A stretch of DNA of 64,000 bases from Alkalicoccobacillus plakortidis (GTDB lineage: Bacteria; Bacillota; Bacilli; Bacillales; Bacillaceae_D): contig NZ_JAMQJY010000002.1 in NCBI RefSeq assembly GCF_023703085.1, positions 1-64,000 of the forward strand, in the 5' to 3' direction. The position numbers and the translations under genes were made by a program. Under the pieces are notes generated by a model. It searched no databases. It had not been told where the DNA came from and worked only from the letters and a program-made list of their open reading frames with translations. Every line of letters begins with the position of its first letter. Position 1 is the first letter of the stretch. Shown here piece after piece: positions 1 through 9,556 of the stretch.

Positions 1-127
1 CAAGTCAACCCTTGTGATGCTAGTAAGTGCGTTAGGTGGACGAGAAGCCATTTTACGCGCGTATGCACATGCGGTACAAGAGAATTATCGCTTTTTCAGC
101 TTTGGCGATGCTATGCTGATTAAGTAA
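1..127 (+). CDS. queA: QueA, C-terminal end (partial)
   Basis: The last 41 codons and the stop of a gene cut by the window edge, in the frame starting at base 2. QueA (S-adenosylmethionine:tRNA ribosyltransferase-isomerase) transfers and isomerises ribose from SAM onto preQ1 in tRNA to give epoxyqueuosine. The visible tail includes [14 protein letters not shown] and ends in the [10 protein letters not shown] type of terminus characteristic of QueA. It lies 18 bases before the likely tgt start, the usual queA-tgt pairing, so both successive steps of queuosine tRNA modification are encoded together. Catalytic regions lie outside the window. Confidence 0.9.
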   Translation, partial: KSTLVMLVSALGGREAILRAYAHAVQENYRFFSFGDAMLIK

Positions 128-1285
<1,158 letters not shown>

Positions 1286-1379
1286 TTGTAAATTTGTGAA
1301 ACAGATGATAGCCATATCGACTTTTGATGAGAGCGATGCAAGCTGACAATCTGGTACACCAGAAAGGGGGGAATTATAA

Positions 1380-1637
1380 ATGGAACTAGCACCACTACTA
1401 TCCATAGTTCTGATGATTGTTGTCTTCTATTTCTTTTTAATTAGACCACAACAAAAACGTCAGAAACAAGTACGTGAAATGCATAGCTCATTGCAACGTG
1501 GAGATAAGATTGTGACAATCGGAGGGCTTCACGGTACGATTGATGCGATTGATGAGGATACGGTTATTCTTCTAGTGAATGACAACCGTAAGCTTACATT
1601 TGACCGCGCTTCAGTTCGTGATATCGTTAGAGACTAG
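1380..1637 (+). CDS. yajC: Preprotein translocase subunit YajC
   Basis: An 85-residue single-pass membrane protein. An N-terminal hydrophobic helix (about residues 5-22) is followed by the signature IRPQQKRQKQ and a small cytoplasmic domain with GDKIVTIGGLHGTI. YajC associates with SecDF and YidC at the Sec translocon. Its position directly after tgt is conserved in Bacilli (YrbF in B. subtilis). Strong ribosome site AAAGGGGGG lies 8-10 bases upstream of ATG. secD and secF lie about 5 kb further on. A rho-independent terminator follows. Confidence 0.93.
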   Translation: MELAPLLSIVLMIVVFYFFLIRPQQKRQKQVREMHSSLQRGDKIVTIGGLHGTIDAIDEDTVILLVNDNRKLTFDRASVRDIVRD

Positions 1638-1644
1638 TAATAAG

Positions 1645-1684
1645 AAAAAGCACAAACCGGATAAGATCTGGTTTGTGCTTTTTT
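1645..1684. terminator. Bidirectional terminator between yajC and the minus-strand membrane gene
   Basis: A perfect stem GCACAAACC / GGTTTGTGC with an internal GAT/ATC pair in the loop, followed by a T run on the plus strand and preceded by an A run, so it can act on both converging transcripts. Confidence 0.85.
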
Positions 1685-1688
1685 CTAG

Positions 1689-2063
1689 TTATGATTTCAT
1701 GAGGTTAACCCCGATCATCCCACCAACTGCGCCTGTGAGTAGATAGCCGCCATGTAGCATAAACTGAGAACTTGTGAAGGCAACATCATAACCTAACGTT
1801 GAGATTAAATAAGCAACAAGGCTAAATAGAATGGCGGTTAAACCTCCTGCTAGCCAGCCCTTTGTTTTTGCCTTCGCTCCTGATACAAATCCACCAATGA
1901 ACAAGCAGAAAAAAGCTAAAAATGTGATTAACCATTTTATTGAGTGTTCCGTATAGCTTGTCAGACTTAAAAAGCTTGCTAACAACAAACTGGCCAAGAT
2001 TGCTCCTGCCATAATGACAACTAACCCACTAAAAACCGCCGGAATAAATGGACGATCATTCAT
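1689..2063 (-). CDS. TIGR04086-type membrane protein (YrzE-like)
   Basis: A 124-residue protein with four predicted membrane segments (about residues 8-30, 43-62, 69-88 and 98-120) and a glycine-rich last helix ending GGYLLTGAVGGMIGVNLMKS. Length, topology and location next to yajC match the small Bacillus family containing YrzE, whose function is unknown. Minus strand, between yajC and a DUF421-like gene. ATG is preceded by AAGGGAGG. Family assignment is from pattern and synteny. Confidence 0.7.
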   Translation of the reverse strand: MNDRPFIPAVFSGLVVIMAGAILASLLLASFLSLTSYTEHSIKWLITFLAFFCLFIGGFVSGAKAKTKGWLAGGLTAILFSLVAYLISTLGYDVAFTSSQFMLHGGYLLTGAVGGMIGVNLMKS

Positions 2064-2218
2064 TTGAGAGCCTCCCTTTGCTACATAGCCTATTGGTACA
2101 ACTATATTCAGGCTTGACCAAGCTTAGAATGATTTTATGTAAAATATGTTTTTGGAAGATGCTTCATCACATGCTTTTAAGTAAAGTGGGGGACATTAGG
2201 AGCAAGAGGAGGCGGATT

Positions 2219-2668
2219 ATGATGATTCATGAACTAGCAAGAGCTATTGCTATATTTGGCACACTTAGCTTATTTCAACTGATTGCAAGTCGAAACCATA
2301 GACACCCCCTGTTAGTCCTCAGCTTCACTGTATTCATTTTAATGTCCGGCCCACTCTTAAATACACAGCAAAATAGTATCCTGATTATCCTACTAAGCCT
2401 CATCAGCATACTTTTTATATATATGATCAAACGAATACGAAAGCAAACGACTGTAGAATTAAAAGAAACCGTAACTCCTGAACCAATGCCTTTACCAGTT
2501 ATCATGGATGGTGAAATTCAATATTCACAGCTAGAGCAACTGAAACAAAATGAATTTTGGTTACGTAGGCAAATTAAAGACCTCGGTTACAGAGACATCA
2601 AACGGATCTCTTATTGCAGTGTACGTGGGGATCAGTTGTACTATATAGATGAAATGGACAAGAAATAG
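2219..2668 (+). CDS. Short DUF421/YetF-like membrane protein (YrbG position)
   Basis: About 149 residues. The N-terminal half has up to three hydrophobic segments. The C-terminal half (LPVIMDGEIQYSQLEQL ... LGYRDIKRISYCSVRGDQLYY) resembles the small cytoplasmic domain of DUF421/YetF proteins, where a bound substrate is not established. The open frame runs back to 2048, but AGAGGAGG at 2205-2212 selects ATG 2219 or 2222. It is shorter than typical DUF421 proteins (I recall YrbG as roughly 218 residues), because the membrane half is reduced. It sits in the B. subtilis yrbG slot before spoVB. Confidence 0.6.
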   Translation: MMIHELARAIAIFGTLSLFQLIASRNHRHPLLVLSFTVFILMSGPLLNTQQNSILIILLSLISILFIYMIKRIRKQTTVELKETVTPEPMPLPVIMDGEIQYSQLEQLKQNEFWLRRQIKDLGYRDIKRISYCSVRGDQLYYIDEMDKK

Positions 2669-2753
2669 GTATATGCAGGAGGAGATGTGCGTATACCATT
2701 AAGCTATAAGTCCCATATGCTACTCATGAACGCTGATAATGAGGAGGGGAAAT

Positions 2754-3023
2754 ATGGGATCATCACTATACCAACAATGCTGCAACTATAAAGGCAGATA
2801 CGTTAACATTCAGCATAAGAATGGTCAAAGCTATTACGGACGAGTAGTAGAAGTAGATGACAGACACGTTTATGTAGACATGGGACGTAACGGTAACGGT
2901 GGACGTGGTTACGGATATGGAGGCGGATATGGCTACTACGGTGGTTACGGATCCAACGTCGTACCATTTGCATTCGGTGCAATCGCAGGCCTTGCGCTAG
3001 CAGGTGCTTTTTTCTTCTGGTAG
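2754..3023 (+). CDS. Small Gly/Tyr-rich protein with Lsm-like start
   Basis: An 89-residue protein of unknown function. Residues about 10-42 (YKGRYVNIQHKNGQSYYGRV then VDDRHVYVDM) look like the small beta-barrel segment common to Sm-like and related spore-coat-type Bacillus proteins. A GYGGGYGYYGGYG-type low-complexity stretch follows, then a hydrophobic alanine/glycine C-terminus that may enter a membrane. The start at 2754 is set by GAGGAGGGG at 2741-2749; an earlier in-frame start at 2739 has no ribosome site. A terminator follows closely, so it is probably monocistronic. Confidence 0.6.
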   Translation: MGSSLYQQCCNYKGRYVNIQHKNGQSYYGRVVEVDDRHVYVDMGRNGNGGRGYGYGGGYGYYGGYGSNVVPFAFGAIAGLALAGAFFFW

Positions 3024-3041
3024 AAGAGTAGGTTTAAAATG

Positions 3042-3071
3042 CCGTGAGAGCTGAGCTCTTGCGGTTTTTTT
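3042..3071 (+). terminator. Rho-independent terminator
   Basis: Stem CCGTGAGAGC / GCTCTTGCGG (two G-T pairs) with a three-base loop and seven T's, 18 bases after the Gly/Tyr-rich gene. Confidence 0.8.
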
Positions 3072-3079
3072 GTGCTTTG

Positions 3080-4069
3080 TTAAGGGAGAAGAGGATATGG
3101 GATGGTGTAGGTGCGGTTTTTGTAGGTGCCGGTAAAAGAAGGACAGTTAGATGACAAAAGGGAGTGAGCAAGCTGTGGAGATTCTATTTTTAAAAAATGT
3201 CGTAAGCTACGATTTGTGATTGTGGGCTCTATTAAAAGAAAATAATCCTCTAAGCTTTGGAAGTGAGCATTCTTTGAAGTTTTACCGCACGTATCACATA
3301 TCCAGACTCTTCTTCCTTTTTTACGTTGCATGCTAAGTTGCAGGCATGATGGACAATTGACACCGCATTCTAATTCAGTTGGCCCGATCTCGTATTTGGA
3401 TAAGACTTCTATACTAGATTCAATGTGATTCTTTATTAAGGTTAAGACAAGCTCGTTTAATTTTTGGCTTGGTATACTGTGTTCTGGTTGTTTTCTCAAA
3501 ATCTTTGATATTGAGTCAGGCAATCTGGCAGCATGAATAACTTGGTTCATCAAATGTTGATTAGTTGAGTCAACGACAATTCGAGTAGTAGGATCGCTAA
3601 CAACAATTAAGTCAACCAATTGCAATAGTGGCCACTGATGAGAAGCAAGCCATTCTTTCAATTGATTCTTTTGCATTTGTGTTTGTAGGAGTGGGTAGTG
3701 GAAGACTTCTTCAGTAGTACGCGTAGTGCGAATCATTTGTTGAGTAAGCGGATTTAAGTAGAGGGATCCAGCAATATTTTTAACTTCTAAGATAATGATT
3801 AAAGATGGATTTATGAGAATCGTATCTATTTGAAAAAAATGTCCATTCTCACCTCTTAATCGAAGGTCATGTAAAATTGTAAGCTCCTTTTGCATCGACA
3901 AACTGTCTAAGTAAAAATCAAGTGACTTTTCACCTCGATATCCAATTTGTCTTTTAAGCAAGTCCTGTTTGATTAACGTAGCTTTAGGGTGATTCTCAGG
4001 TAACCTTCTCAATAAAGCTTCTAACTTAGAAATATACAGTGGCTTCGCTCTTTTTTTAGCAATTCTCAA
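3080..4069 (-). CDS. NERD-domain protein with C-terminal zinc ribbon
   Basis: 329 residues. Residues about 43-160 form a NERD (nuclease-related) domain: GYRGEKSLDFYLDSL, then the Asp of FQIDTILI and the acidic-lysine motif ILEVKN, the pattern of a restriction-endonuclease-like fold. A CPSC ... CDTC pair at about 241-260 looks like a four-cysteine zinc ribbon. Such proteins are widespread in Bacilli; role unknown, DNA end processing or partner binding suspected from the fold. Its 5' side abuts the 40-bp tandem array. RBS AGGAGG is close to ATG. Confidence 0.8.
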   Translation of the reverse strand: MRIAKKRAKPLYISKLEALLRRLPENHPKATLIKQDLLKRQIGYRGEKSLDFYLDSLSMQKELTILHDLRLRGENGHFFQIDTILINPSLIIILEVKNIAGSLYLNPLTQQMIRTTRTTEEVFHYPLLQTQMQKNQLKEWLASHQWPLLQLVDLIVVSDPTTRIVVDSTNQHLMNQVIHAARLPDSISKILRKQPEHSIPSQKLNELVLTLIKNHIESSIEVLSKYEIGPTELECGVNCPSCLQLSMQRKKGRRVWICDTCGKTSKNAHFQSLEDYFLLIEPTITNRSLRHFLKIESPQLAHSLLSSNCPSFTGTYKNRTYTIPYPLLP

Positions 4070-4151
4070 TTAATAACCTCCTTTATTTATGTGAATTTCG
4101 ATAAAAATAGCTGTACTCCTTTATAAATTTAAAAAACATTTTAGAAGATTT

Positions 4152-4690
4152 AATACATCAGAAGAGGAGCAGATACATCGGCTAGAGTGAAAATACATCA
4201 GAAGAGGAGCAGATACATCGGCTAGAGTGAAAATACATCAGAAGAGGAGCAGATACATCGGCTAGAGTGAAAATACATCAGAAGAGGAGCAGATACATCG
4301 GCTAGAGTGAAAATACATCAGAAGAGGAGCAGATACATCGGCTAGAGTGAAAATACATCAGAAGAGGAGCAGATACATCGGCTAGAGTGAAAATACATCA
4401 GAAGAGGAGCAGATACATCGGCTAGAGTGAAAATACATCAGAAGAGGAGCAGATACATCGGCTAGAGTGAAAATACATCAGAAGAGGAGCAGATACATCG
4501 GCTAGAGTGAAAATACATCAGAAGAGGAGCAGATACATCGGCTAGAGTGAAAATACATCAGAAGAGGAACAGATACATCGGCTAGAGTGAAAATACATCA
4601 GAAGAGGAACAGATACATCGGCTAGAGTGAACATACATCGAAAGAGGAGCAGATACATCGTTTAGAAGAAAAATACATCGAGAAATGAGC
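4152..4690. repeat. Tandem array, 40-bp unit made of two 20-bp half-units
   Basis: About 13 head-to-tail copies of a 40-bp unit, then a decayed 14th. Each unit is two 20-bp halves, one starting ATACATCAG and one ATACATCGG, so the word ATACATC recurs exactly every 20 bases (4153, 4173, 4193 ...). The central copies are identical. The two copies before the last have GGAACAG for GGAGCAG, and the final ones are more diverged. It fills the gap between the NERD gene start and the 3' end of spoVB. A related array lies at 33.8 kb. Confidence 0.95.
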
Positions 4691-4755
4691 CAATATTACA
4701 GCTAATTCAATATTAATGCTCATTCTCCAACCTCCACAAAGGTTAGAGAACAAGC

Positions 4756-6313
4756 TCATTTTTTAATTACTTTCCCAAACACCGCAAACCTCTTCACCTC
4801 ACTTGCCTTCAGCAAATTCAACACAAACATCAATACAATGTAAATGCTGCCGGTCAAAGAGAGCTGGATCATTAGCTCGAGCAATGGATTGATTGCGAAA
4901 TGAGCATACTTCTCGATCATCGTGCTTGCGTAAATGGTTCCTCCAATTAATACGACGAGCTTACCAATCATTTTTAGCTCGATGCTGAAGCCAGCGTTTT
5001 TGGCGATGGTTGCTAGGTGGAGCAGGGTGACGAGAACGAAGCCGATGACAATGGCTAGTGCTGCTCCCATGATGCCGAATTCCGGGCGGGTGGCGAGTAC
5101 AAAGATGGCAGCGGTTTTTATGATGGCGCCAAATAAGCTGTTGTACATCGCTGGCTTGGCAAGGTCGAGTGCCTGAAGGGCAGCTTGCAGTGGACCTTGA
5201 ATGTATAAAAAGAGGCAAAATGGCGCCATAATTTTTAGGAAGCCGGATGCTTCTGGTGCGTGATACATAAATGACATGATTTGTTCTGGATAAACGAGTA
5301 GGACAACCATGGCGAGTCCGCCGGCAATAAAGGAGAGGCGCATGGCTTGTTCGAGTCTGGCATGAATTAAGTGCTGTTGATTCTTAGCCGCTGCTTCGCT
5401 GATAGAGGGAAGCAGGGAGGTTGAGAGTGAAAAAGTGATGAAGGTTGGTAATGTTAATAACGGGATAATAAAGCCAGCAAGTTCTCCATATTGTTTGGTT
5501 GCAACAATGGTTGCGACACCTGCGATGGCTAGGCTTTGTGCGACAATAATAGGTTCAAAGAAAAGTGAAACGGTTCCGATTAAGCGGCTTCCTGTGGTGG
5601 GTAGGGCAATTTTCAAAAGTTGTTTTGATGTTTGTTTGCCTTCGCCTAAATACGCGAAAAACTTTCGGCGTAGCTTGAAGCTTTTTTTTCGTTTGAATAA
5701 AAACAGCATGTAGATCAGTGAGACAAATTCACCTGCGATTACAGAGAGCATCGCTCCTGCAGCGGCGTATTCAATACCTAGAGGTAAAAAGGCAGTGGAA
5801 AGCACGGCGACCAGCGTGATTCGGACAATTTGCTCAAGCATTTGCGAGTAGGCAGTCGGTTTCATATTTTGTCTACCTTGGAAATAGCCTCGCAGAACAG
5901 CGGAGACAGCGACAATTGGAACAATTGGTGCAACAGCAATCAGAGCATAATAGGCTCTGGAATCAGTTAATAGGTGAGATGCTACGTATGGTGCGGTTAA
6001 GATCATCGTTGTTGTAAATACTGCGCCAAGGCTAATGGTTATGGCAAGTGAAACCACTAAGATTTGTTTAATCTTGCTTGTTTCACCTCGTGCCTCGGCT
6101 TCTGCAACAAGCTTAGAAATCGCAACAGGAAGGCCCATTTGTGTTAACGTTAATATGAGAAGCATGGTTGGTACCGCCATCATATAAAGGCCTACACCTT
6201 CAGAGCCCATGATGCGTGCCATTACCATACGATTAATAAATCCAAGAATTTTGGTGACAAATCCAAGCCAAAATTAAGATGATCGTTCCCTTTAAAAATG
6301 TTTGTTTAGACAT
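4756..6313 (-). CDS. spoVB: SpoVB-type polysaccharide flippase, frameshifted in this sequence
   Basis: MOP-superfamily membrane protein. In sporulating Bacilli SpoVB is needed for spore cortex peptidoglycan, probably as a lipid-linked precursor flippase. The main frame starts at 6228 inside the first helix. A good start exists at 6313 (MSKQTFLKGTIILILA), and the two join if CCAAGC at 6263-6268 is read as CCAGC, giving AGFVTKILGFINRMVM. The corrected product is 518 residues, the length I recall for B. subtilis SpoVB, with about 14 hydrophobic segments. Same neighbourhood as in B. subtilis (yrbG-spoVB-yrzD-secDF). The indel is one of a set at the same pentamer. Confidence 0.88.
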
Positions 6314-6454
6314 TGGTCACCCTGCTCTCTTAAAAAAATGATGGAAATTTTGTTTGATTATTTATATGCTTAGAGAGTGGTCAAGCATGACAAGTCGTTT
6401 GATACCCAAGTCTATTTTCTTGAACAAGGTACAAATAGAAAGAAGGATGATCAA

Positions 6455-6742
6455 ATGGGAGAAAAGCAGCAGTTTGAAGTTTGGAAAGATGATATGGAGC
6501 CCGTTCTAGTAAGTAAGGTAGAAGAGTTTCATATGCTTGGATATGATAAAGCGACAAAGGATGAGATTTGGCGGTGTGTAACTGAACGACTACACAAGAA
6601 AAAAAGCTATGTACCTTTTTATACATTTACGGATGAATTATTAAATTTAAAAGTAAGTGTGTACATGACTTGGTTGACTGTGAATTCATATAAGGAACCA
6701 GAGAATTGGTTTTCTGACTTTGAAGAAGTAGATCAAAACTAG
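6455..6742 (+). CDS. comN: ComN-type post-transcriptional regulator
   Basis: A 95-residue acidic soluble protein matching YrzD/ComN of B. subtilis by size, position before secD and the conserved core (KVEEFHMLGYDKATKDEIW then a LTVNSYKEPENWF-type C-terminus). ComN affects comE mRNA level after transcription and localises with DivIVA in B. subtilis. The open frame extends to 6377, but AGAAGGA at 6441-6447 supports ATG 6455. About 75 bases separate it from secD. Confidence 0.75.
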   Translation: MGEKQQFEVWKDDMEPVLVSKVEEFHMLGYDKATKDEIWRCVTERLHKKKSYVPFYTFTDELLNLKVSVYMTWLTVNSYKEPENWFSDFEEVDQN

Positions 6743-6818
6743 TCAATTTTTCGATTTTAACAAGAATGTGGTAGGATAGACAGAACGGTGTTTTATACAT
6801 AAGGAGGCAAAGAAAGAG

Positions 6819-8120
6819 ATGGTTAAAAAAGGCCGCATCTTTGCTTTTTTTCTGATTGTACTTGTTTTTGCTGCGGTGATTTCAACCACAGTGATGAGTA
6901 TAACTAAGGAAACAAAGCTAGGGCTTGATCTTCAAGGGGGCTTTGAGGTTCTTTATGAAGTCACTCCAATTGATGATACGGAAGAAATAACTGAACAAAC
7001 CTTATCGGCTACAGTAACGGCTTTAAATCAACGGGTGAATGTACTTGGGGTTTCTGAGCCTGTTATTCAAATCGAAGGAGACGATCGAATTCGTGTGCAG
7101 CTTGCAGGCGTAGAAGATCAAGAAACGGCTAGACAGCTGCTTGCAACAGAGGCTGAATTAACGTTTCGAGACGTAGACGATAATGTTTTACTTGATGGAA
7201 GTGACCTTCAACAAAACGGGGCAGCTTGGACAATTTGATCAAAATAATCGTCCAATTGTTACATTAAAATTAAAGGATGCCGAGCGATTTGCTGAAGTAA
7301 CAGGTGACCTTTTACAAAGACCACCAGGTGAAAATGTATTAGTTATTTGGTTGGACTTTGAAGAAGGTGATTCTTATATGGAAGAGGCTACACAAGCTGA
7401 GCCGAAGTATCTGTCGGCAGCAAGTGTAAGTCAGGTTATTAATAGTCAGGATGTTCAAATTACGGGGGACTTTACACCTGAAGAAACAAAACATATCTCT
7501 GAAATCTTAAATGCTTGGGTCACTCCCGGTTAAGCTTGATGAGATGTTTTCTAATTCCGTTGGGGCATCTTTAGGTGAAAAATCGATGACTCAGACCGTT
7601 TATGCAGGTCTAATTGGGATTGGATTAATCTTTATCTTTATGCTGGTTTATTACCGTTTCCCAGGTTTTATTGCGGTTATAACGCTTAGTGTATATACGT
7701 ATTTGGTTCTACTCATTTTTAATTTAATGAATGCAGTGTTGACATTGCCTGGTATCGCAGCCCTTGTTCTTGGTGTAGGTATGGCGGTCGATGCCAATAT
7801 TATTACCTATGAACGGATAAGAGAAGAGCTTCGAGCAGGAAAGTCTACGATGTCTGCATTTAAGGCTTGGAACTAGACGATCGTTATCGACGATTCTAGA
7901 TGCAAATATAACGACCATTTTAGCTGCAAGTGTCATGTTTTATTTTGGGACAAGTTCAGTGCGTGGTTTTGCGATTGTGCTTATTATTAGTATCCTGACT
8001 AGCTTCTTGACAGCTGTTCTTGGTTCGCGTTTATTGCTTGGCATGTGGGTCAGCAGTAAATTCCTTAATAAGCGACCAGGTTGGTTTGGAGTAAAGGAGC
8101 GTGATATTGATGAGCTTTAA
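6819..8120 (+). CDS. secD: Protein translocase subunit SecD, three frameshifts in this sequence
   Basis: SecD of the proton-driven SecDF unit that helps pull secreted proteins across the membrane. It is split over four segments: N-terminal helix and P1 domain with LGLDLQGGFEVLYEV; IVTLKLKDAERFAEV; LPVKLDEMFSNSVGA plus helices and GMAVDANIITYERIREEL; and the last helix. All three breaks are GCTTGG (7224-7229, 7513-7518, 7865-7870). Reading GCTGG restores NGAAGQFDQ, ILNAGSLPVKL and FKAGTRRSLSTILDA, giving 432 residues. It ends in its own stop, overlapping secF by 11 bases, unlike the fused SecDF of B. subtilis. Confidence 0.92.
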
Positions 8121-9051
8121 TGATCGAAAGTGGAATCTAGATTTTATTACGCACCGAAATAAATTTTTTGCATTCTCTATTATTTTTGTTATTGCTGGTA
8201 TCATTTCTTTGTTTACACTTGGTTTAAATCTTGGGGTCGACTTTGAAAGTGGTTCGAACATTACGATTGAAACAAATGAATCCTTAACCAATGAGCAGAT
8301 TCAAGATGATTTTGCTGCTATAAATGAAGACTACTCACCAACGATTACGTTGGCAGGGGAAAATAATGAGATTGCTACAGCAAGGTTTATTGATGTTTTA
8401 AATAATGATGAAGTTGCTGAAGTACGGGCATACTTCCAAGAAACGTATGATGCTGAACCTACTGTTAGTACAGTATCACCTCAAGTGGGGAAAGAGCTTG
8501 CTCAAAATGCCATATATGCGGTTTTGATTGCGTCACTTGGTATTGTCATCTATTTGGCTATTCGCTATGAATTTTTATATGGCGCAGCTGCAATTGTTGC
8601 TCTTCTCTACGATGCATTTTTTATCATTGCACTGTTTAGTTTTCTGCAAGTCGAAGTGAATGTACCGTTTATTGCGGCTGTTTTAACGGTAGTCGGGTAT
8701 TCAATAAATGATACAATCGTAACCTTCGATCGCATCAGAGAAAACGTGAAGAAGGCGAAAGTTATCAAAGGTTTTGATGACTTGGCGAAAATTGTTAACA
8801 CTAGTTTAATTCAAACGATTTCTCGTTCCATTAACACGGTTTTAACTGTTGTGTTTGCTGCTCTTTCATTGCTACTATTTGGTGGAGATGCAATCTTCTC
8901 ATTCTCATTAGCATTAGTAATTGGATTAGTAGCAGGAACGTATTCTTCTATGTTTCTTGCGGCTCAATTGTGGTTGGTATGGAAAGCTCGTTATATTAAG
9001 AAACAGCGTTTAAAACCAAAAAACCCTTCTGAGGAAGAACCGATTGTGTAG
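8110..9051 (+). CDS. secF: Protein translocase subunit SecF
   Basis: 313 residues with six predicted membrane helices. Helix 1 is followed by LGLNLGVDFESGSNI (the D1 motif), a periplasmic domain, then the conserved helix 4-5 region VVGYSINDTIVTFDRIRENV. AAAGGAG at 8093-8099 inside the end of secD positions ATG 8110; the upstream GTG at 8101 is too close. The coupled 11-base overlap with secD implies stoichiometric synthesis. No frameshift here. Confidence 0.94.
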   Translation: MSFNDRKWNLDFITHRNKFFAFSIIFVIAGIISLFTLGLNLGVDFESGSNITIETNESLTNEQIQDDFAAINEDYSPTITLAGENNEIATARFIDVLNNDEVAEVRAYFQETYDAEPTVSTVSPQVGKELAQNAIYAVLIASLGIVIYLAIRYEFLYGAAAIVALLYDAFFIIALFSFLQVEVNVPFIAAVLTVVGYSINDTIVTFDRIRENVKKAKVIKGFDDLAKIVNTSLIQTISRSINTVLTVVFAALSLLLFGGDAIFSFSLALVIGLVAGTYSSMFLAAQLWLVWKARYIKKQRLKPKNPSEEEPIV

Positions 9052-9059
9052 ATTTATGT

Positions 9060-9092
9060 GGGCTGGTTGAATAAACCAGTCCATTAATTTTT
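9060..9092 (+). terminator. Weak terminator after secF
   Basis: Stem GGGCTGGTT / AACCAGTCC with a short A/T loop, followed by ATTAATTTTT. The T tract is imperfect, so some read-through to the downstream gene is likely. Confidence 0.5.
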
Positions 9093-9172
9093 ATCTATTA
9101 GGTTTTAAAATTAAGGTATTAAGGGTATTTACTAAGAGTGTGAATGTGTTTGATAAATAAGGAGTGAGATAG

Positions 9173-9493
9173 ATGAGAGGACAAAGTGCATTTATTATTG
9201 GTATTATTGCCGCTATTATTATTGCTGTGTTTGCCGTTATTAACGTTGACGCAGTGCCGGTAAATTATTTATTTGGTACGTCTGAATGGCCGCTTATCCT
9301 TGTAATACTAGGTTCTGTATTTTTAGGAGCAGCTGTAGCCGGTGCCATGGGTATGGTTCGAATCTTAAAACTTCAATCAGAAGTGAAACGACTTCGCGCA
9401 GGTAATAGCATTAGTGGAAGTAGTTCTGACACGACAACACCACCGCGTAGCACAAAGTCAAAGACACCAGCAACGGATTCTACGAAACAGTAA
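9173..9493 (+). CDS. LapA-domain membrane protein (YrvD-like)
   Basis: 106 residues: two hydrophobic helices (about 7-25 and 39-62), a short charged coiled region (LKLQSEVKRLRAG) and a Ser/Thr/Pro/Lys-rich tail. The two-helix layout is that of LapA/DUF1049-domain proteins; the B. subtilis gene in the same place before recJ is yrvD. Function unknown. Start fixed by AAGGAGTGAG a few bases upstream. Confidence 0.75.
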   Translation: MRGQSAFIIGIIAAIIIAVFAVINVDAVPVNYLFGTSEWPLILVILGSVFLGAAVAGAMGMVRILKLQSEVKRLRAGNSISGSSSDTTTPPRSTKSKTPATDSTKQ

Positions 9494-9505
9494 AACAGGT
9501 ACACA

Positions 9506-9552
9506 TTGTCACCCCTTGCTCCCTCTTGTATAATAGGAGGGTCAAGGGGTGA
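9506..9552 (+). promoter_or_regulatory. SigA-type promoter inside a long inverted repeat over the recJ start
   Basis: TTGTCA (9506-9511), 17 bases, TATAAT (9529-9534). The same stretch is an inverted repeat: TCACCCCTTG and TCCC on the left pair with GGAGGG and CAAGGGGTGA on the right (9509-9552). The right arm contains the recJ ribosome site AAGGGGTGA. Transcripts started here (near 9541) lack the left arm; read-through RNA from upstream would fold and cover the ribosome site. Confidence 0.75.
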
Positions 9553-9556
9553 AGTT

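Noticed and set aside
2114..2145. SigA promoter upstream of the DUF421-like gene
   Set aside because: TTGACC is present, but the best -10 boxes are at poor spacing, and a CCAAGC at 2118 makes the spacing itself doubtful.
4152..4690. CRISPR array
   Set aside because: The whole 40-bp unit repeats with no unique spacers, and no cas genes are nearby.
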